Source of the DNA: Sporobacter sp942492735
Lineage (GTDB): Bacteria > Bacillota > Clostridia > Oscillospirales > Oscillospiraceae
DNA: 64,000 bases
Reading direction: 5' to 3'
Assembly: GCA_942492735.1 (NCBI GenBank)
Contig: OW818648.1
Span: forward strand, 1,488,001 to 1,552,000
Every line of letters starts with the position of its first letter. Within the stretch, counting starts at the first letter, position 1. Below are positions 8,342 to 17,137 of this stretch, one piece after another. The notes beneath the pieces are model-generated. The model did no database searches, was not told the origin of the DNA, and saw nothing but the letters and a program-made list of their open reading frames with translations. A program made the position numbers and the translations under genes.

Positions 8342-8430
8342 TCGGTGGGCGGTTTCTATATCCGCCCTGCTTTGCCTGCGTTACGCGGTACAGGGCGGGC
8401 GATTAATAATCGCCCCTACAAAAGACCGCA
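8342..8430. repeat. GC-rich intergenic repeat module
   Basis: The stretch contains GCGTTACGCGGTACAGGGCGG and a palindrome GGGCGATTAATAATCGCCCC followed by TAC. Both parts echo the repeat mosaic at 171-226 and 324-420. The rest of the gene-free region 8237-8460 holds TTGACA-like words at 8230 and 8302 without good partner -10 boxes. Confidence 0.5.
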
Positions 8431-8460
8431 GTATTGCCGTGGAGGTGGACCCAAATAACG

Positions 8461-8500
8461 AAAAGGACGGCAGATGACTTAATCATTTACCGTCCTTTTT
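8461..8500 (-). terminator. Terminator of the SLH/M15 peptidase gene
   Basis: The ten-base arms AAAAGGACGG and CCGTCCTTTT enclose a smaller ATGA/TCAT stem. The hairpin lies 28 bases beyond the stop at 8529 and has T-rich flanks on both strands, so it may act in both directions. Confidence 0.7.
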
Positions 8501-8528
8501 AATAGTCTCAAGCTATACACGTCTCACG

Positions 8529-10076
8529 TTACGTCCCGAAATAGGAAAAGTGCATGTAGTCATTTTTTTTACGCCAGTCTGTGCCGCCCCAACCCCAGCC
8601 GTGTGCGCGGAAGGCTTTGACGACGTCACCTTCGAGCGGTATTGAATAAGGATTTTCGCCGGGCAGCCAGAGCTTACCGACGCCGATATGGCCGTCGGCG
8701 AAAATTTCGTAGTTTTCGTCCCAGTTGATATCGATGGCTGTGCCCTTTCCATGCTCGCCGGTACCGGTGCGGTATCCGCCGATGCAGTGGATCGGGAATT
8801 GCTCGGGGCCGTTGTATATCTCGTTGAAAATAGCGATGACGTCGTCTGCGACCCACCTGTGAACCGTCAGGCTCATTGTCTTCGTCACTTTTTCGCCGCT
8901 GCTGTTAATATCCCAGACCGCAATCGTAATCTTTTTCATATACGCCGCCGCCTCGGCGGCGCTTGTGAAGTCGAAGAAGTAATCGGTGTCGTTGCCAAGC
9001 GTGACGTCGAGACGCGCAAAGGGTGAGATGACCACATTGTTGCTGTCGGCCGCAGCAATCGAGACACTCAGCGGCCCCGGATTTAACGTCTCGTTCCAGC
9101 TGGGTTTGACGTCGATTTTGGTCTCGCTCGTGTATATGTACTGGGTTTGTGTTTGCCCCGGAAAGTCGATTTTAACAAGGTACTGCGCGACGCCGCCAAT
9201 CGCCTGCCATTGCACTGCCACACCGTTTTGGATGCTGATGATATCATCAGCGCTCTGCGGCGACAGCAGAACCGGAGCGGGCAGCCCGCTCATGAGCATC
9301 GGCGCGCTATTGAGGAACTCATTTCCGGCGAAGCGTTCAAAGACCCGCTTGGCGAGTATAACGCCCTGCTCAAACGAACATGGCGCTTGTGGGAGGAACT
9401 GGCCGTTGACACCCTGTATGATGCCGTTTTGCGCCATATAAGCGGCAGCGGTACGCGCCCAGCTGCTGACAGCATTACCGTCAGAGAAGGACTCAAGCGA
9501 CGCGGCGGGGTTGTTGACTGAGGCCTCATCCGGTCGGCAATAGACGATGGCTTGGTAAAGCATTTTGGCTATCTGCTCGCGGCTGAACTGCGCGTCACGA
9601 CCGGGGATAACCGCGCCGTCCGCTGTGAAGCCAGTGCCGCTGATAATTCCGGCGCCATATGCTCTGTAGTAATAACCTGGCGTTGTTTCGTCAGAAAAGC
9701 GCACATCGGCGGCGGGGATGGTCTCTCCGAGCAGCTTTTCGCTCATCGTCATGACGATCTGGCAGAAGGCGTCTTTTGTAATATCCCCGGTGTATGATTC
9801 GGGATTTGAGAGCCCCGAGGCGTAACCGTAACCGTATCCGGAACCGCTGCTATTTGAGCTTGTATTATTCCAGCCATACGAGCTGCCGTAGGAACCATCA
9901 GTGGGCTTTCCCGGGGACGAATCCGAACGCGCGCTTAAAAGGCCCCATTGCCGCGCCAACTCCACCTCGTTTTCCGCCCAGGCCGAGGGAAGCAGCGTCG
10001 CTTGAGCCGACATGGGCACGACGGATAGGAAAAGACAAAATGACAGTATAAAGACGGCAATAGATCGAATCTTCAC
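8529..10076 (-). CDS. Secreted SLH-domain protein with C-terminal M15-like cell-wall peptidase
   Basis: 515 residues. A signal peptide (about 1-26, cleavage near AQA) is followed by a Gly/Ser/Tyr-rich linker (about 50-90). Two to three S-layer-homology-like segments come next (about 95-250; for example FSDETTPGYYYRAYGAGII and ARTAAAYMAQNGIIQGV), which bind secondary wall polymer. A middle Ig-like region precedes an M15/VanY-type domain at about 440-515. Zinc residues are visible in GEHGKGTAIDIN and DYMHFSYFG. The likely role is D,D- or L,D-carboxypeptidase action on peptidoglycan at the surface. GTG 10076 is preceded by GAGGAG at seven bases. It is monocistronic. Confidence 0.8.
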   Translation of the reverse strand: MKIRSIAVFILSFCLFLSVVPMSAQATLLPSAWAENEVELARQWGLLSARSDSSPGKPTDGSYGSSYGWNNTSSNSSGSGYGYGYASGLSNPESYTGDITKDAFCQIVMTMSEKLLGETIPAADVRFSDETTPGYYYRAYGAGIISGTGFTADGAVIPGRDAQFSREQIAKMLYQAIVYCRPDEASVNNPAASLESFSDGNAVSSWARTAAAYMAQNGIIQGVNGQFLPQAPCSFEQGVILAKRVFERFAGNEFLNSAPMLMSGLPAPVLLSPQSADDIISIQNGVAVQWQAIGGVAQYLVKIDFPGQTQTQYIYTSETKIDVKPSWNETLNPGPLSVSIAAADSNNVVISPFARLDVTLGNDTDYFFDFTSAAEAAAYMKKITIAVWDINSSGEKVTKTMSLTVHRWVADDVIAIFNEIYNGPEQFPIHCIGGYRTGTGEHGKGTAIDINWDENYEIFADGHIGVGKLWLPGENPYSIPLEGDVVKAFRAHGWGWGGTDWRKKNDYMHFSYFGT

Positions 10077-10187
10077 GATTTTCTCCTCATTCGCGCGAAT
10101 ATGGTCGATATTAGACGAATATCATATCATTTATGTTCCTTTCATATATATCGGACGAATTGGCTTCGGTCTTGAATCACTTTTTTC

Positions 10188-10215
10188 TTTACCTTTTAGT
10201 AAAATGTGTTATTAT
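10188..10215 (+). promoter_or_regulatory. Candidate promoter of the acyltransferase gene
   Basis: TTTACC (10188-10193) and TATTAT (10210-10215) are spaced by 16 bases, about 57 bases before the GTG start. The match is moderate. Confidence 0.35.
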
Positions 10216-10272
10216 ATGGTTCATTATTACATATTGGTATGAGCGATAAGACGAAATAAGGAGGACCCATCA

Positions 10273-11586
10273 GTGACCCTACAAACGACAACGCTGACGC
10301 CGCCCCTAAAAGTACCCCCCACCTCCACGCAGCTCCGGGGTTCAAAGGTTATGACCGTTGAATTCTGGCGTTTCATATTTACGGTCCTCGTGTGCCTGTT
10401 CCACCTCGAGATATACTTCGGACGACAAGTGTTCATGCCGGCAGGCTCAAGTGCTGTCGAATTCTTCTTCATACTCGCCGGCTTCACGATGGCAATGTCG
10501 GCCACGCGTTATTTCACAGGACGCACAACGCCGGTGTCGACGAAGGAAGCACACGCAAAGGCCGTTGATTTCGTCAAAAACAAGCTTAAAGCGATATACC
10601 CCATTCTGATCGTCGCCATGATTCTCTGGATTGCCACCGCACAGGTGATGCCGGGCTCAAACACAAGCAAGCTGGAGATGCTGCAGAACACAGAATGGGA
10701 ATGGCTGATGCTTGTCGGCACGCCTTTCGGGAATCAGGAAGGCGTTGCGCCGATTATACCGCTGTGGTTTCTGACGGCGCTCCTTATCGTCGGCTATCTC
10801 TATACGTTCGCGATTTATAAGAAATTCGACTTTATAAGGTTTGCCGCGCCGGTAATCGGCATACTATTCTATATCTTTTTTGCGATGAACGCGGAGAAAA
10901 TCCTCGACTTCTTCCTCCCAATGGGGTTCTTCAATGCGGCGATGGTCCGTGGGATTGCGGAAATGAGCTTCGGCATGTCCGTGTACTTTCTTTACGAGTA
11001 TCTGTCGAAGAAAAAGCTTGGAGTCATCTGGCAGATACTGCTGACGGTCCTGGAACTGTATGCGATCTTCAGATTTTTCCAGCTGACGCTGTGGCAGCCC
11101 CTGGGCATAGACAATTTCCGCAGAATTCCTTACATCATGATCATCGTGCTGCTGTCGTTCCTTAATGTCTCATTTTTCTCAAAAGCGCTGAATAAACTCG
11201 GCTCCTTATGGCGCCGGGCCGGCAGCATATCTCTGACGATGTATCTGTGCCACCTGCCGATGGTCAATGTCTACTTCTACCTTCTAAATACGCTCAAGAT
11301 GAAGGTTGGACCGATGGCCTTTAAATCACCGATGGCGAAGGCAATATCGGATTTCCTGCAGGGTACAGGCGGCTACAGTGCCAATTTCAAGCCCAACCCC
11401 ATGACATGGAAGGACATGGTCATGTTTATCCCGCTGGTGATCATAACGGCGATCCTGGTCACGCTGCTCATCGCTGCCATCAAGAAGTTCATCGCCAAAC
11501 CCCTGTATGCCCGCTACAAGAGAAAGCTGGCGGAACAAGACCTTCTTGCTGCGAGCGCCGTGGACGCTGCGCATGAAGAGACCTAA
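10273..11586 (+). CDS. Integral membrane acyltransferase (Acyltransferase_3 family)
   Basis: 437 residues with about ten membrane helices. The N-terminus after a cytoplasmic stretch reads VEFWRFIFTVLVCLFHLEIYFG, the usual first helix of this family with its conserved histidine. SAVEFFFILAGFTMA follows, as in OafA-like proteins. These enzymes move acetyl or other acyl groups onto surface sugars or peptidoglycan-linked polymers. The start is GTG with GGAGG nine bases upstream. The C-terminus is a charged cytoplasmic tail. Neighbours on both sides are on the other strand, so the acceptor cannot be guessed from context. Confidence 0.82.
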   Translation: MTLQTTTLTPPLKVPPTSTQLRGSKVMTVEFWRFIFTVLVCLFHLEIYFGRQVFMPAGSSAVEFFFILAGFTMAMSATRYFTGRTTPVSTKEAHAKAVDFVKNKLKAIYPILIVAMILWIATAQVMPGSNTSKLEMLQNTEWEWLMLVGTPFGNQEGVAPIIPLWFLTALLIVGYLYTFAIYKKFDFIRFAAPVIGILFYIFFAMNAEKILDFFLPMGFFNAAMVRGIAEMSFGMSVYFLYEYLSKKKLGVIWQILLTVLELYAIFRFFQLTLWQPLGIDNFRRIPYIMIIVLLSFLNVSFFSKALNKLGSLWRRAGSISLTMYLCHLPMVNVYFYLLNTLKMKVGPMAFKSPMAKAISDFLQGTGGYSANFKPNPMTWKDMVMFIPLVIITAILVTLLIAAIKKFIAKPLYARYKRKLAEQDLLAASAVDAAHEET

Positions 11587-11606
11587 AAAATCGTTTTAAA
11601 AATAAA

Positions 11607-11643
11607 GAGCCCTGCGGCACAAAACAATGTACCGCAGGGCTCT
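11607..11643. terminator. Shared terminator between convergent genes
   Basis: A 14-bp near-perfect stem (GAGCCCTGCGG and complement) lies between the acyltransferase stop and the convergent CMD-family gene. A TTTATTTTT tract follows on the minus strand and a weaker one on the plus strand. Confidence 0.7.
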
Positions 11644-11668
11644 CACTTTACTGGGATGCTAGTCAGGT

Positions 11669-11983
11669 TTAAGCAGGTGCGTTGTCGTAGGCCTGCTGTG
11701 CTGCCACGAGGCAGTTGGCGACGCCGTTGATGCCGAACATCAGCGTTGTCAGGACAGCGCCAAGCACTTCCTCACGGGTCGCTCCGGCTTTTTTGGCAAA
11801 CCCTGTGTGTCCTGCGACGGAACCAACGGAACCGTTCTGAGCCTGAAGAGCGATGTAGATCAGTTGGAAGGTTTTCTCGTCAAGTCCGACCTTCGCCTGG
11901 AGTTGACCCGCATAGTCCATAAATGCCTGCAGTGTGCCGGGGGATTCCTTACCCCAGACCTCGAAAAAGTTCGCTTCTGCCAT
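11669..11983 (-). CDS. Carboxymuconolactone decarboxylase-like (AhpD fold) protein lacking active-site cysteines
   Basis: 104 residues, a small all-helical protein of the CMD/AhpD family. The central motif normally carrying C-x-x-C-x-x-x-H reads SVGSVAGHTGFAKKAGAT here, so the histidine remains but both redox cysteines are missing. The only cysteine is near the C-terminus (GVANCLVAA). Peroxidase activity is therefore unlikely. Either a decarboxylase/lactonase-type role or a structural role is possible. It sits 41 bases downstream of an SDR gene on the same strand and probably shares its transcript. ATG 11983 has AGGAGG about eight bases upstream; an ATG-like start at 12034 would overlap the SDR gene. 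Confidence 0.75.
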   Translation of the reverse strand: MAEANFFEVWGKESPGTLQAFMDYAGQLQAKVGLDEKTFQLIYIALQAQNGSVGSVAGHTGFAKKAGATREEVLGAVLTTLMFGINGVANCLVAAQQAYDNAPA

Positions 11984-12024
11984 AGTAGTGATTCCTCCTG
12001 TTATATAAATTTTTAAATTTAAAA

Positions 12025-12954
12025 TTACTGCCAATCCGGACCGTTAGGGGTAGTCTGCGTGTCGTAAATTGGGTTTTTGACCAGGAAGCTGAACGTCTTC
12101 TTAAATTCCTCGTTTTGAGGCTGATCCGGAAAGGCGCGCAGAACTGCTTCTGTTTTGCCGCGCATACCGTCTTTAAACTCGGCGTGTGTGAAGATATAGA
12201 GGTCGCTCCTCTTGATGCCGCGAACGACATATTCGCCGGCTTGCTCGGGTGCCATAAACAACTTGAGCAAATCGGGCGGGAATTTTGGCGCATCGCCGGC
12301 GACAGCAGGCACCGCCGTTTCGTCGTTTTCGTTCTTGAGGTTATCCGGGCGGACTTGCTTCGAGGAGGCACTGAGGTTTCCAACGACCGGACCGGGGCAA
12401 AACACCGACGCGCCGACGTTCGTGCCGGTTAGGTCTGATGCCAGTGTTTCCGTCATGCCGATCACCGCGGCTTTTGTCATGCAATACAGCGCAGCGCCGG
12501 GAACAACGGACATGCCGGACTGGGAAGCTGTGCTGACAACGTGTCCGCCTTCTCCGTGCGCCAAGATGCGCGGAAGGATCGTGAGGATGCCGTTGAGGAT
12601 GCCGGTGATGTTGACGCCAACGATGAAATCACAGTCCTTGAAAGAGTTCTTCCAGAGGGGACCCATGGGCGCCTCAACGCCAGCATTGTTGACGAGCACA
12701 TGAATTTTTCCAAACACCGCCTCCGCCTCGTCGGCAGCCTTCGCGTATTCCTCGCGGTTTGTGACGTTGAGCGTAATGCCATGTACCGGCCAGCCCTTCT
12801 CTTTAAAAAACGGCAGCACCTCATCAATTGCCGTCTGCCGCATATCAGCGATAACGACTTTCATCCCTGCCCTTCCGCAGGCTTTCGCGATGCCGAGTCC
12901 GATGCCGCTGGCCGCGCCAGTAATAAATGCGACTTTTCCATTTAAGTTTTCCAT
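12025..12954 (-). CDS. Short-chain dehydrogenase/reductase (classical SDR), copy 1
   Basis: 309 residues, longer than the usual 250 because of a C-terminal extension. The Rossmann motif TGAASGIG spans residues 12-19 and the NNAG motif 89-92. The catalytic pair is Y157 and K161, with a serine near 141-144. An aspartate after the second strand (VVIADMRQ) suggests NAD(H) preference. The substrate is unknown. A paralogue of nearly the same length lies at 15508-16443, sharing residue numbering of the active site and a GIKR-x-DL-x-I-x-THAE segment. GGAGG precedes ATG 12954 by seven bases. It is co-directional with the CMD-family gene. Confidence 0.85.
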   Translation of the reverse strand: MENLNGKVAFITGAASGIGLGIAKACGRAGMKVVIADMRQTAIDEVLPFFKEKGWPVHGITLNVTNREEYAKAADEAEAVFGKIHVLVNNAGVEAPMGPLWKNSFKDCDFIVGVNITGILNGILTILPRILAHGEGGHVVSTASQSGMSVVPGAALYCMTKAAVIGMTETLASDLTGTNVGASVFCPGPVVGNLSASSKQVRPDNLKNENDETAVPAVAGDAPKFPPDLLKLFMAPEQAGEYVVRGIKRSDLYIFTHAEFKDGMRGKTEAVLRAFPDQPQNEEFKKTFSFLVKNPIYDTQTTPNGPDWQ

Positions 12955-13047
12955 ATGCGTCCTCCAACTAGTGTCGTTTATTTTTTCTTTAGCTGCTATT
13001 TTAAGCTATCTGCCGTCGATATTCAATAGAAAAACCATCCTATGCAT

Positions 13048-13076
13048 AAAAAAGACCCTTTCGGGTCTTTCTTTTT
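13048..13076 (-). terminator. Terminator of the MATE exporter gene
   Basis: AAAGACCC and GGGTCTTT form an eight-base stem with a four-base loop. T-rich tracts flank it on both strands. It lies 75 bases past the MATE stop at 13151. Confidence 0.7.
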
Positions 13077-13150
13077 CATGATGTACTGTTTGAGTGTCAT
13101 TATGTGCTCGAACAGGAAGAAGTATGTCACAGCTTTATTGCCCCAATCGA

Positions 13151-14602
13151 CTATTGCGTTATTTCGCATGCCGGTTTTGCTGTATGACCGGAAACGATAT
13201 TCTGAACCCAGTAGCCTGACCGGACGAGGAGAAAGCCGATGACGCACTTTAAGGTATCAGGAAGAAAGCATAAGGGATAGACGATAAAAATACTGAGATT
13301 CGTAAAATGCGTGAGGATATAGGCGAACGGTATGAAAACGACCCAGGAATATGCGCTGTCGAATAAAAAGGTGACGAGCGTTTTCCCGCCCGATCGGATC
13401 GCAAAATAACTGCAGTGCGCAATCGCGTTGAAGGGCATGAAAGCAGCGCTTGTCAGAATGAAGAGCGTCGCGAGTTTTCGGACATCAGCTGTCGTGTTGT
13501 AGGCGTTTGGTATAATGGCCGATGCGGCGGCCAACGCGCCGGCGATCACCAGGCAGCAGCAGACGCTGAAAAACATCAGCTTCCAGACGTGGGACTTTGC
13601 CCGTGTCCCGTCACCCGCGCCGAGAGCTTGTCCGACCATGACGGCGACGGCCGTGCCCATTGAGATGAACACGACATTGAAGAGGTTTGTGACTGTGCTT
13701 GATATATTAAGTCCGGCAACAACATCCAAGCCGCGTGTCGAGAAGATTTGCATCAGCGCCGTCATGCTCAGAGACCAGAGCAATTCATTGACGAGCAGGG
13801 GCAGTCCCTTTTTTGAAATCATCCTGACGAGCGCAAGCGGAATCTTGAAGGATCGGTATATACCCTCAAGGAAGGGGAATCTGCCGGTGTGCCGATGCGC
13901 GTAAATCACAATGATGGCAAGCTCGGCATAGCGGGAGATGACCGTCGCGGCAGCCGCCCCGACAACCCCGAGCGGTTGAAATCCAAGTTTTCCGAAGATC
14001 AGCACGTAATTCAGAACGAGGTTTATAAACACCGCCGCAATGCTTGCGATCATCAGCAGCAGGGATTCGCCGGTCTCTCGAAGAGTGCTGCCATAAGCCT
14101 GCGACAGCGCAAACGGCGGCAGCCCCCATAGCATGATCATCAGGTAGTCGTGTCCGTATCCAAGCATTGCCGAGGCATCGAGCGCATTGCCTTCACCGGT
14201 CAGGTATAAGGAAATAAGCGAATCGCCGAAAGTCAGAAAGACCGTCACGGTCACAATCAGCAGGAGCGCTGCGGTCCACAGCTTGAAGCGGAACGTATGG
14301 CGCAGACCCTCGGTATTGCCCGCACCGTAAAACTGCGCGCCGAATATACCGGGACCGGACAAGCCGCCGAATATGGTAAGGTTGAAGACAAAGATGAGCT
14401 GGTTGGCGATGGCCACACCGGACATCTGTGCCGTGCCTGTTTGCCCGACCATGATATTGTCGAGCAGGCTCACGAAATTGGAAATCGTGTTCTGCAGGAT
14501 GATCGGTACGACAAGCGCGAGCACAGTCCAATAAAACGTGCGGTTACCGATAAATGTGCTGCGCAGCCGGCTAAGCGCGCGAGTTGATCCGTTAGGACTC
14601 AT
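13151..14602 (-). CDS. MATE-family multidrug/toxin exporter
   Basis: 483 residues with twelve predicted membrane helices in two six-helix halves. MATE features include NTISNFVSLLDNIMVGQTG in the first helix pair and GGLSGPGIFGAQFYGAG. The inter-half repeat ISSTVTNLFNVVFISMGTAVAVMVGQALGAG matches it. It exports cationic drugs or metabolites using a Na+ or H+ gradient. It is transcribed alone with its own terminator. The upstream AGGAGA site is 11 bases from ATG 14602. The two SDR genes lie on either side of this gene and the MTA phosphorylase, so a link with an SDR product is possible but unproven. Confidence 0.88.
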   Translation of the reverse strand: MSPNGSTRALSRLRSTFIGNRTFYWTVLALVVPIILQNTISNFVSLLDNIMVGQTGTAQMSGVAIANQLIFVFNLTIFGGLSGPGIFGAQFYGAGNTEGLRHTFRFKLWTAALLLIVTVTVFLTFGDSLISLYLTGEGNALDASAMLGYGHDYLMIMLWGLPPFALSQAYGSTLRETGESLLLMIASIAAVFINLVLNYVLIFGKLGFQPLGVVGAAAATVISRYAELAIIVIYAHRHTGRFPFLEGIYRSFKIPLALVRMISKKGLPLLVNELLWSLSMTALMQIFSTRGLDVVAGLNISSTVTNLFNVVFISMGTAVAVMVGQALGAGDGTRAKSHVWKLMFFSVCCCLVIAGALAAASAIIPNAYNTTADVRKLATLFILTSAAFMPFNAIAHCSYFAIRSGGKTLVTFLFDSAYSWVVFIPFAYILTHFTNLSIFIVYPLCFLPDTLKCVIGFLLVRSGYWVQNIVSGHTAKPACEITQ

Positions 14603-14727
14603 TAATTACTACTCTCCTGAATCGGCTTTACTTTAATTTAGCAAATATAACATAAAGAGGATTAGAAGTCCAGAACATGGTCGAAACGCATATCCAACCG
14701 GTGTTTCCTATTTAGGCGCAATATATG

Positions 14728-14751
14728 AAAACCACCCAAAAGGGTGGCTTT
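14728..14751 (-). terminator. Terminator of the SDR-mtnP operon
   Basis: AAAACCACCC and GGGTGGCTTT form a ten-base stem (one mismatch at the end) with an AAAA loop. On the minus strand it ends in TTTTC, 25 bases beyond the mtnP stop at 14777. Confidence 0.7.
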
Positions 14752-14776
14752 CGAAGGGTTAGACAGCGATATATGG

Positions 14777-15511
14777 TTATTCAGCCATTTTGATGAGCAG
14801 TTTTTTTACCTTATCAGCATTTTCTTTCATCGTGTTCATGACCATGTCATATGATACAGGCTCCTCGTTCTCCTTCCAGCAGTCATAGTCGGTGACCATG
14901 GCAATTGATTGGTAGGGAAGCTTTAACTCGTTAGCCAGCGACACCTCGGGAACAGTCGACATGTTGATCAGGTCGGCACCCATGATTTGAAACATCCTTG
15001 ATTCGGCCTTTGTTGAAAACCGCGGCCCTTCGATGGTGATCATGGTTCCTTTGTCGTGGTATCGATAGCCCAGCTCTTTGACGGCGGCGACGAGTTTTTG
15101 GCGTATCGCTGCGTCAAAGGGCTCGGGCATCGCTGTATGAACGACCTCGTCTTCAAAAAAAGTGAGTGTCCTGAGCTTTGTCCAGTCGATAAACTGATCG
15201 AGAAAGACAATATCTCCCGGCTTGTACGTCTCTCTTAAAGAGCCGCAGGCGGTTGTAGCGAAAATTTCTGTACATCCGACTTCTTTTAGTGCCCAGATGT
15301 TGGCGCGATACGGCACTTTTGTCGGCGAAATACTATGCGCCTTGGAATGCCTGGCCAGGATAACCACCTCGGTATTACCGATCGTACCGCAGACGAGTTT
15401 GTCTGATGGTTGTCCATACGGTGTGTCCAGTTCGAGATCTTTTGGGTTCTGCAGTATCTTCGGATCGTCCAGACCGCTTCCGCCGATGATCCCGATTTTT
15501 TTCGTTATCAT
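14777..15511 (-). CDS. mtnP: S-methyl-5'-thioadenosine phosphorylase (MTAP/PNP family)
   Basis: 244 residues. The enzyme splits methylthioadenosine with phosphate to adenine and methylthioribose-1-phosphate, as part of polyamine and SAM by-product recycling in the cytoplasm. Visible family motifs are IGIIGGSGLDD at the N-terminus, RHSKAHSISPTKVPYRANIW for phosphate and ribose binding, and TIEGPRFSTKAESRMF. TDYDCW follows; its aspartates select 6-aminopurines and favour MTAP over hypoxanthine/guanine PNP. Its start overlaps the upstream SDR stop by four bases, so the two are co-translated, an unusual partner for this enzyme. Confidence 0.88.
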   Translation of the reverse strand: MITKKIGIIGGSGLDDPKILQNPKDLELDTPYGQPSDKLVCGTIGNTEVVILARHSKAHSISPTKVPYRANIWALKEVGCTEIFATTACGSLRETYKPGDIVFLDQFIDWTKLRTLTFFEDEVVHTAMPEPFDAAIRQKLVAAVKELGYRYHDKGTMITIEGPRFSTKAESRMFQIMGADLINMSTVPEVSLANELKLPYQSIAMVTDYDCWKENEEPVSYDMVMNTMKENADKVKKLLIKMAE

Positions 15512-16443
15512 ATGTCACCTTCGAGCGCGGGCACCTGCGTCTGCGTGTCATAGATCGGATTTGCCATGTGCAGCGCGAAGACTTTCATGAGGTCATTACT
15601 GAGCGCCTCTTCAGGGAACGCCCTGGTCACGGCCGCCGCATGGGATAACCAGCCGGCCTTCCATTCCGCGTGCGTCAGGATAAACAGGTCGCCGCGCTTT
15701 ATTCCGCGAACGACGCGCGCGCCTGCTTCGTCTGGGGATCTCTCCAGCGTGCTGAAGTCGATGTTCGGATCGAAATTGATCGTCTTTGATAGCTTAGACG
15801 GATCGAAGGGCGGGAAGGGCGCGCCAAGCTGCTTTTCGCGGAGCGCGTCTGTCGTCTTACCGAGGTTTGTCTGGTACGGCCCGGGGCAGAATACGCTGGC
15901 GCCGACGCCCGTGCCCTGAAGGTCGATGGCCAGCGTTTCCATGATGGCCATCACGGCGCGTTTCGTCGAGTTGTACAGCGTCATTCCCGGCACGGGAATG
16001 AGCCCGTTCTTTGAAGATGTGCTGACGACATGGCCGCCCTCGCCGTGCTTCAGGATGCGCGGCACAATCGTCTTGATGCCGTTCAGAATGCTCTTGTAGT
16101 TGATGTCGATGGCAAAATCCATGTCCTCGTAGCTGGCCTCCCAGATCTTGCCCTCCCGGATCCCGATGCCGGCGTTGTTGACCAACACGTGGAGCTTACC
16201 GAACACATCTTCCGCTTCGTCGGCAGCTTTCGCGAACTGTGCCCGGTCGGTGACGTCCAGCAGAATCCCGTGTGCCGGCCAGCCGCCAGATTTGAAGATC
16301 CCAAGCGCTTCGTCGATCGCCTGCTGCCTGAAGTCGGCGATCACGACGTTCATACCCTCCTTGGCGCAGCCCTTGGCAATGCCAAGCCCTAAGCCACTGG
16401 CGCCGCCCGTAATAAACGCTGTTTTACCCTTCAAGTCGATCAT
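15508..16443 (-). CDS. Short-chain dehydrogenase/reductase (classical SDR), copy 2
   Basis: 311 residues, paralogue of the SDR at 12025-12954. TGGASGLG spans residues 12-19, NNAG 89-92, and the catalytic residues are Y157 and K161. The C-terminal extension (GIKRGDLFILTHAEWK) is shared with copy 1. Its stop overlaps the mtnP start by four bases. GAGGAG precedes ATG 16443. Both copies end in a similar NPIYDTQT motif, which suggests a family-specific C-terminal contact. The substrate is not known. Copy 1 is followed by a CMD-like gene and copy 2 by mtnP. Confidence 0.85.
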   Translation of the reverse strand: MIDLKGKTAFITGGASGLGLGIAKGCAKEGMNVVIADFRQQAIDEALGIFKSGGWPAHGILLDVTDRAQFAKAADEAEDVFGKLHVLVNNAGIGIREGKIWEASYEDMDFAIDINYKSILNGIKTIVPRILKHGEGGHVVSTSSKNGLIPVPGMTLYNSTKRAVMAIMETLAIDLQGTGVGASVFCPGPYQTNLGKTTDALREKQLGAPFPPFDPSKLSKTINFDPNIDFSTLERSPDEAGARVVRGIKRGDLFILTHAEWKAGWLSHAAAVTRAFPEEALSNDLMKVFALHMANPIYDTQTQVPALEGDI

Positions 16444-16581
16444 AAATATCTCCTCATTAGTTTAAATTTGACTTAATTATAACACTAAAAATTAGCGGTT
16501 GCATTACTATTTGACATGCAAATATCGAATGAAGACATGCATAAAGTAAAGAATCAGAACGCTGCGGACTGTACAATCACT

Positions 16582-17028
16582 CTATTTATTTCGTGCAAGC
16601 CGTCTCTGCCGGCCTTCTTCAAATAAAACGCGTTCTTCATCAGTATCGAGTACAAGTGGCGCAAGCTTTTTCGGTTTGCCCATCTTGTCGAGCGCGACCA
16701 TCGTGAAGAAAGCCGACTGCGTCCTTCTCGGCGGATCTTCGGATTCCAGATCCTCGACGTCCACTGTGACAATGACCTCCATAGACGTTGTGCCGACAAA
16801 GGCGATTGCCGCCGTGCAGGTTACAAACGCGTCAACAAAAATCGGAAAGAGAAACTGCATCTCGTCAACGCGCGCCGTTACGACATTGCTGCGGGAATAT
16901 CTGCGGGCAGCGGCACCGGCAGCCCTGTCCATCAATTTCATAATTTCCCCGCCATGGACATTGCCTGCAAAGTTGGCCTGGCTTGGCAGCATCGTCTGGC
17001 TCATTGTTATTTTTGTTCGTTTATCCAT
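16582..17028 (-). CDS. Acyl-CoA thioesterase (hotdog fold, YciA/BFIT type)
   Basis: 148 residues, one hotdog domain. The typical sequence MLPSQANFAGNVHGGEIMKLMD holds the conserved N and HGG region that binds the thioester. It is followed by VVTARVDEMQFLFPI and a strand that ends in VTVDVEDLES. It hydrolyses acyl-CoA in the cytoplasm and probably acts as a homohexamer, as in relatives. GAGGG lies nine bases before ATG 17028. It stands alone upstream of the SDR gene on the same strand, with a 138-base gap. Confidence 0.82.
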   Translation of the reverse strand: MDKRTKITMSQTMLPSQANFAGNVHGGEIMKLMDRAAGAAARRYSRSNVVTARVDEMQFLFPIFVDAFVTCTAAIAFVGTTSMEVIVTVDVEDLESEDPPRRTQSAFFTMVALDKMGKPKKLAPLVLDTDEERVLFEEGRQRRLARNK

Positions 17029-17137
17029 AACGCATCCCTCTTCTCATCGTGATATGTGTGGGTATTTGTCTTTATTGACTACCATTTTATCATTTTTAAG
17101 GTAAAATAAAAGCATAAACTTCAAACGAGGTATATTT

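Noticed and set aside
8196..8477. 93-codon plus-strand ORF in the spacer
   Set aside because: It covers the minus-strand promoter and a GC-rich repeat, and its residues are translated repeat sequence.
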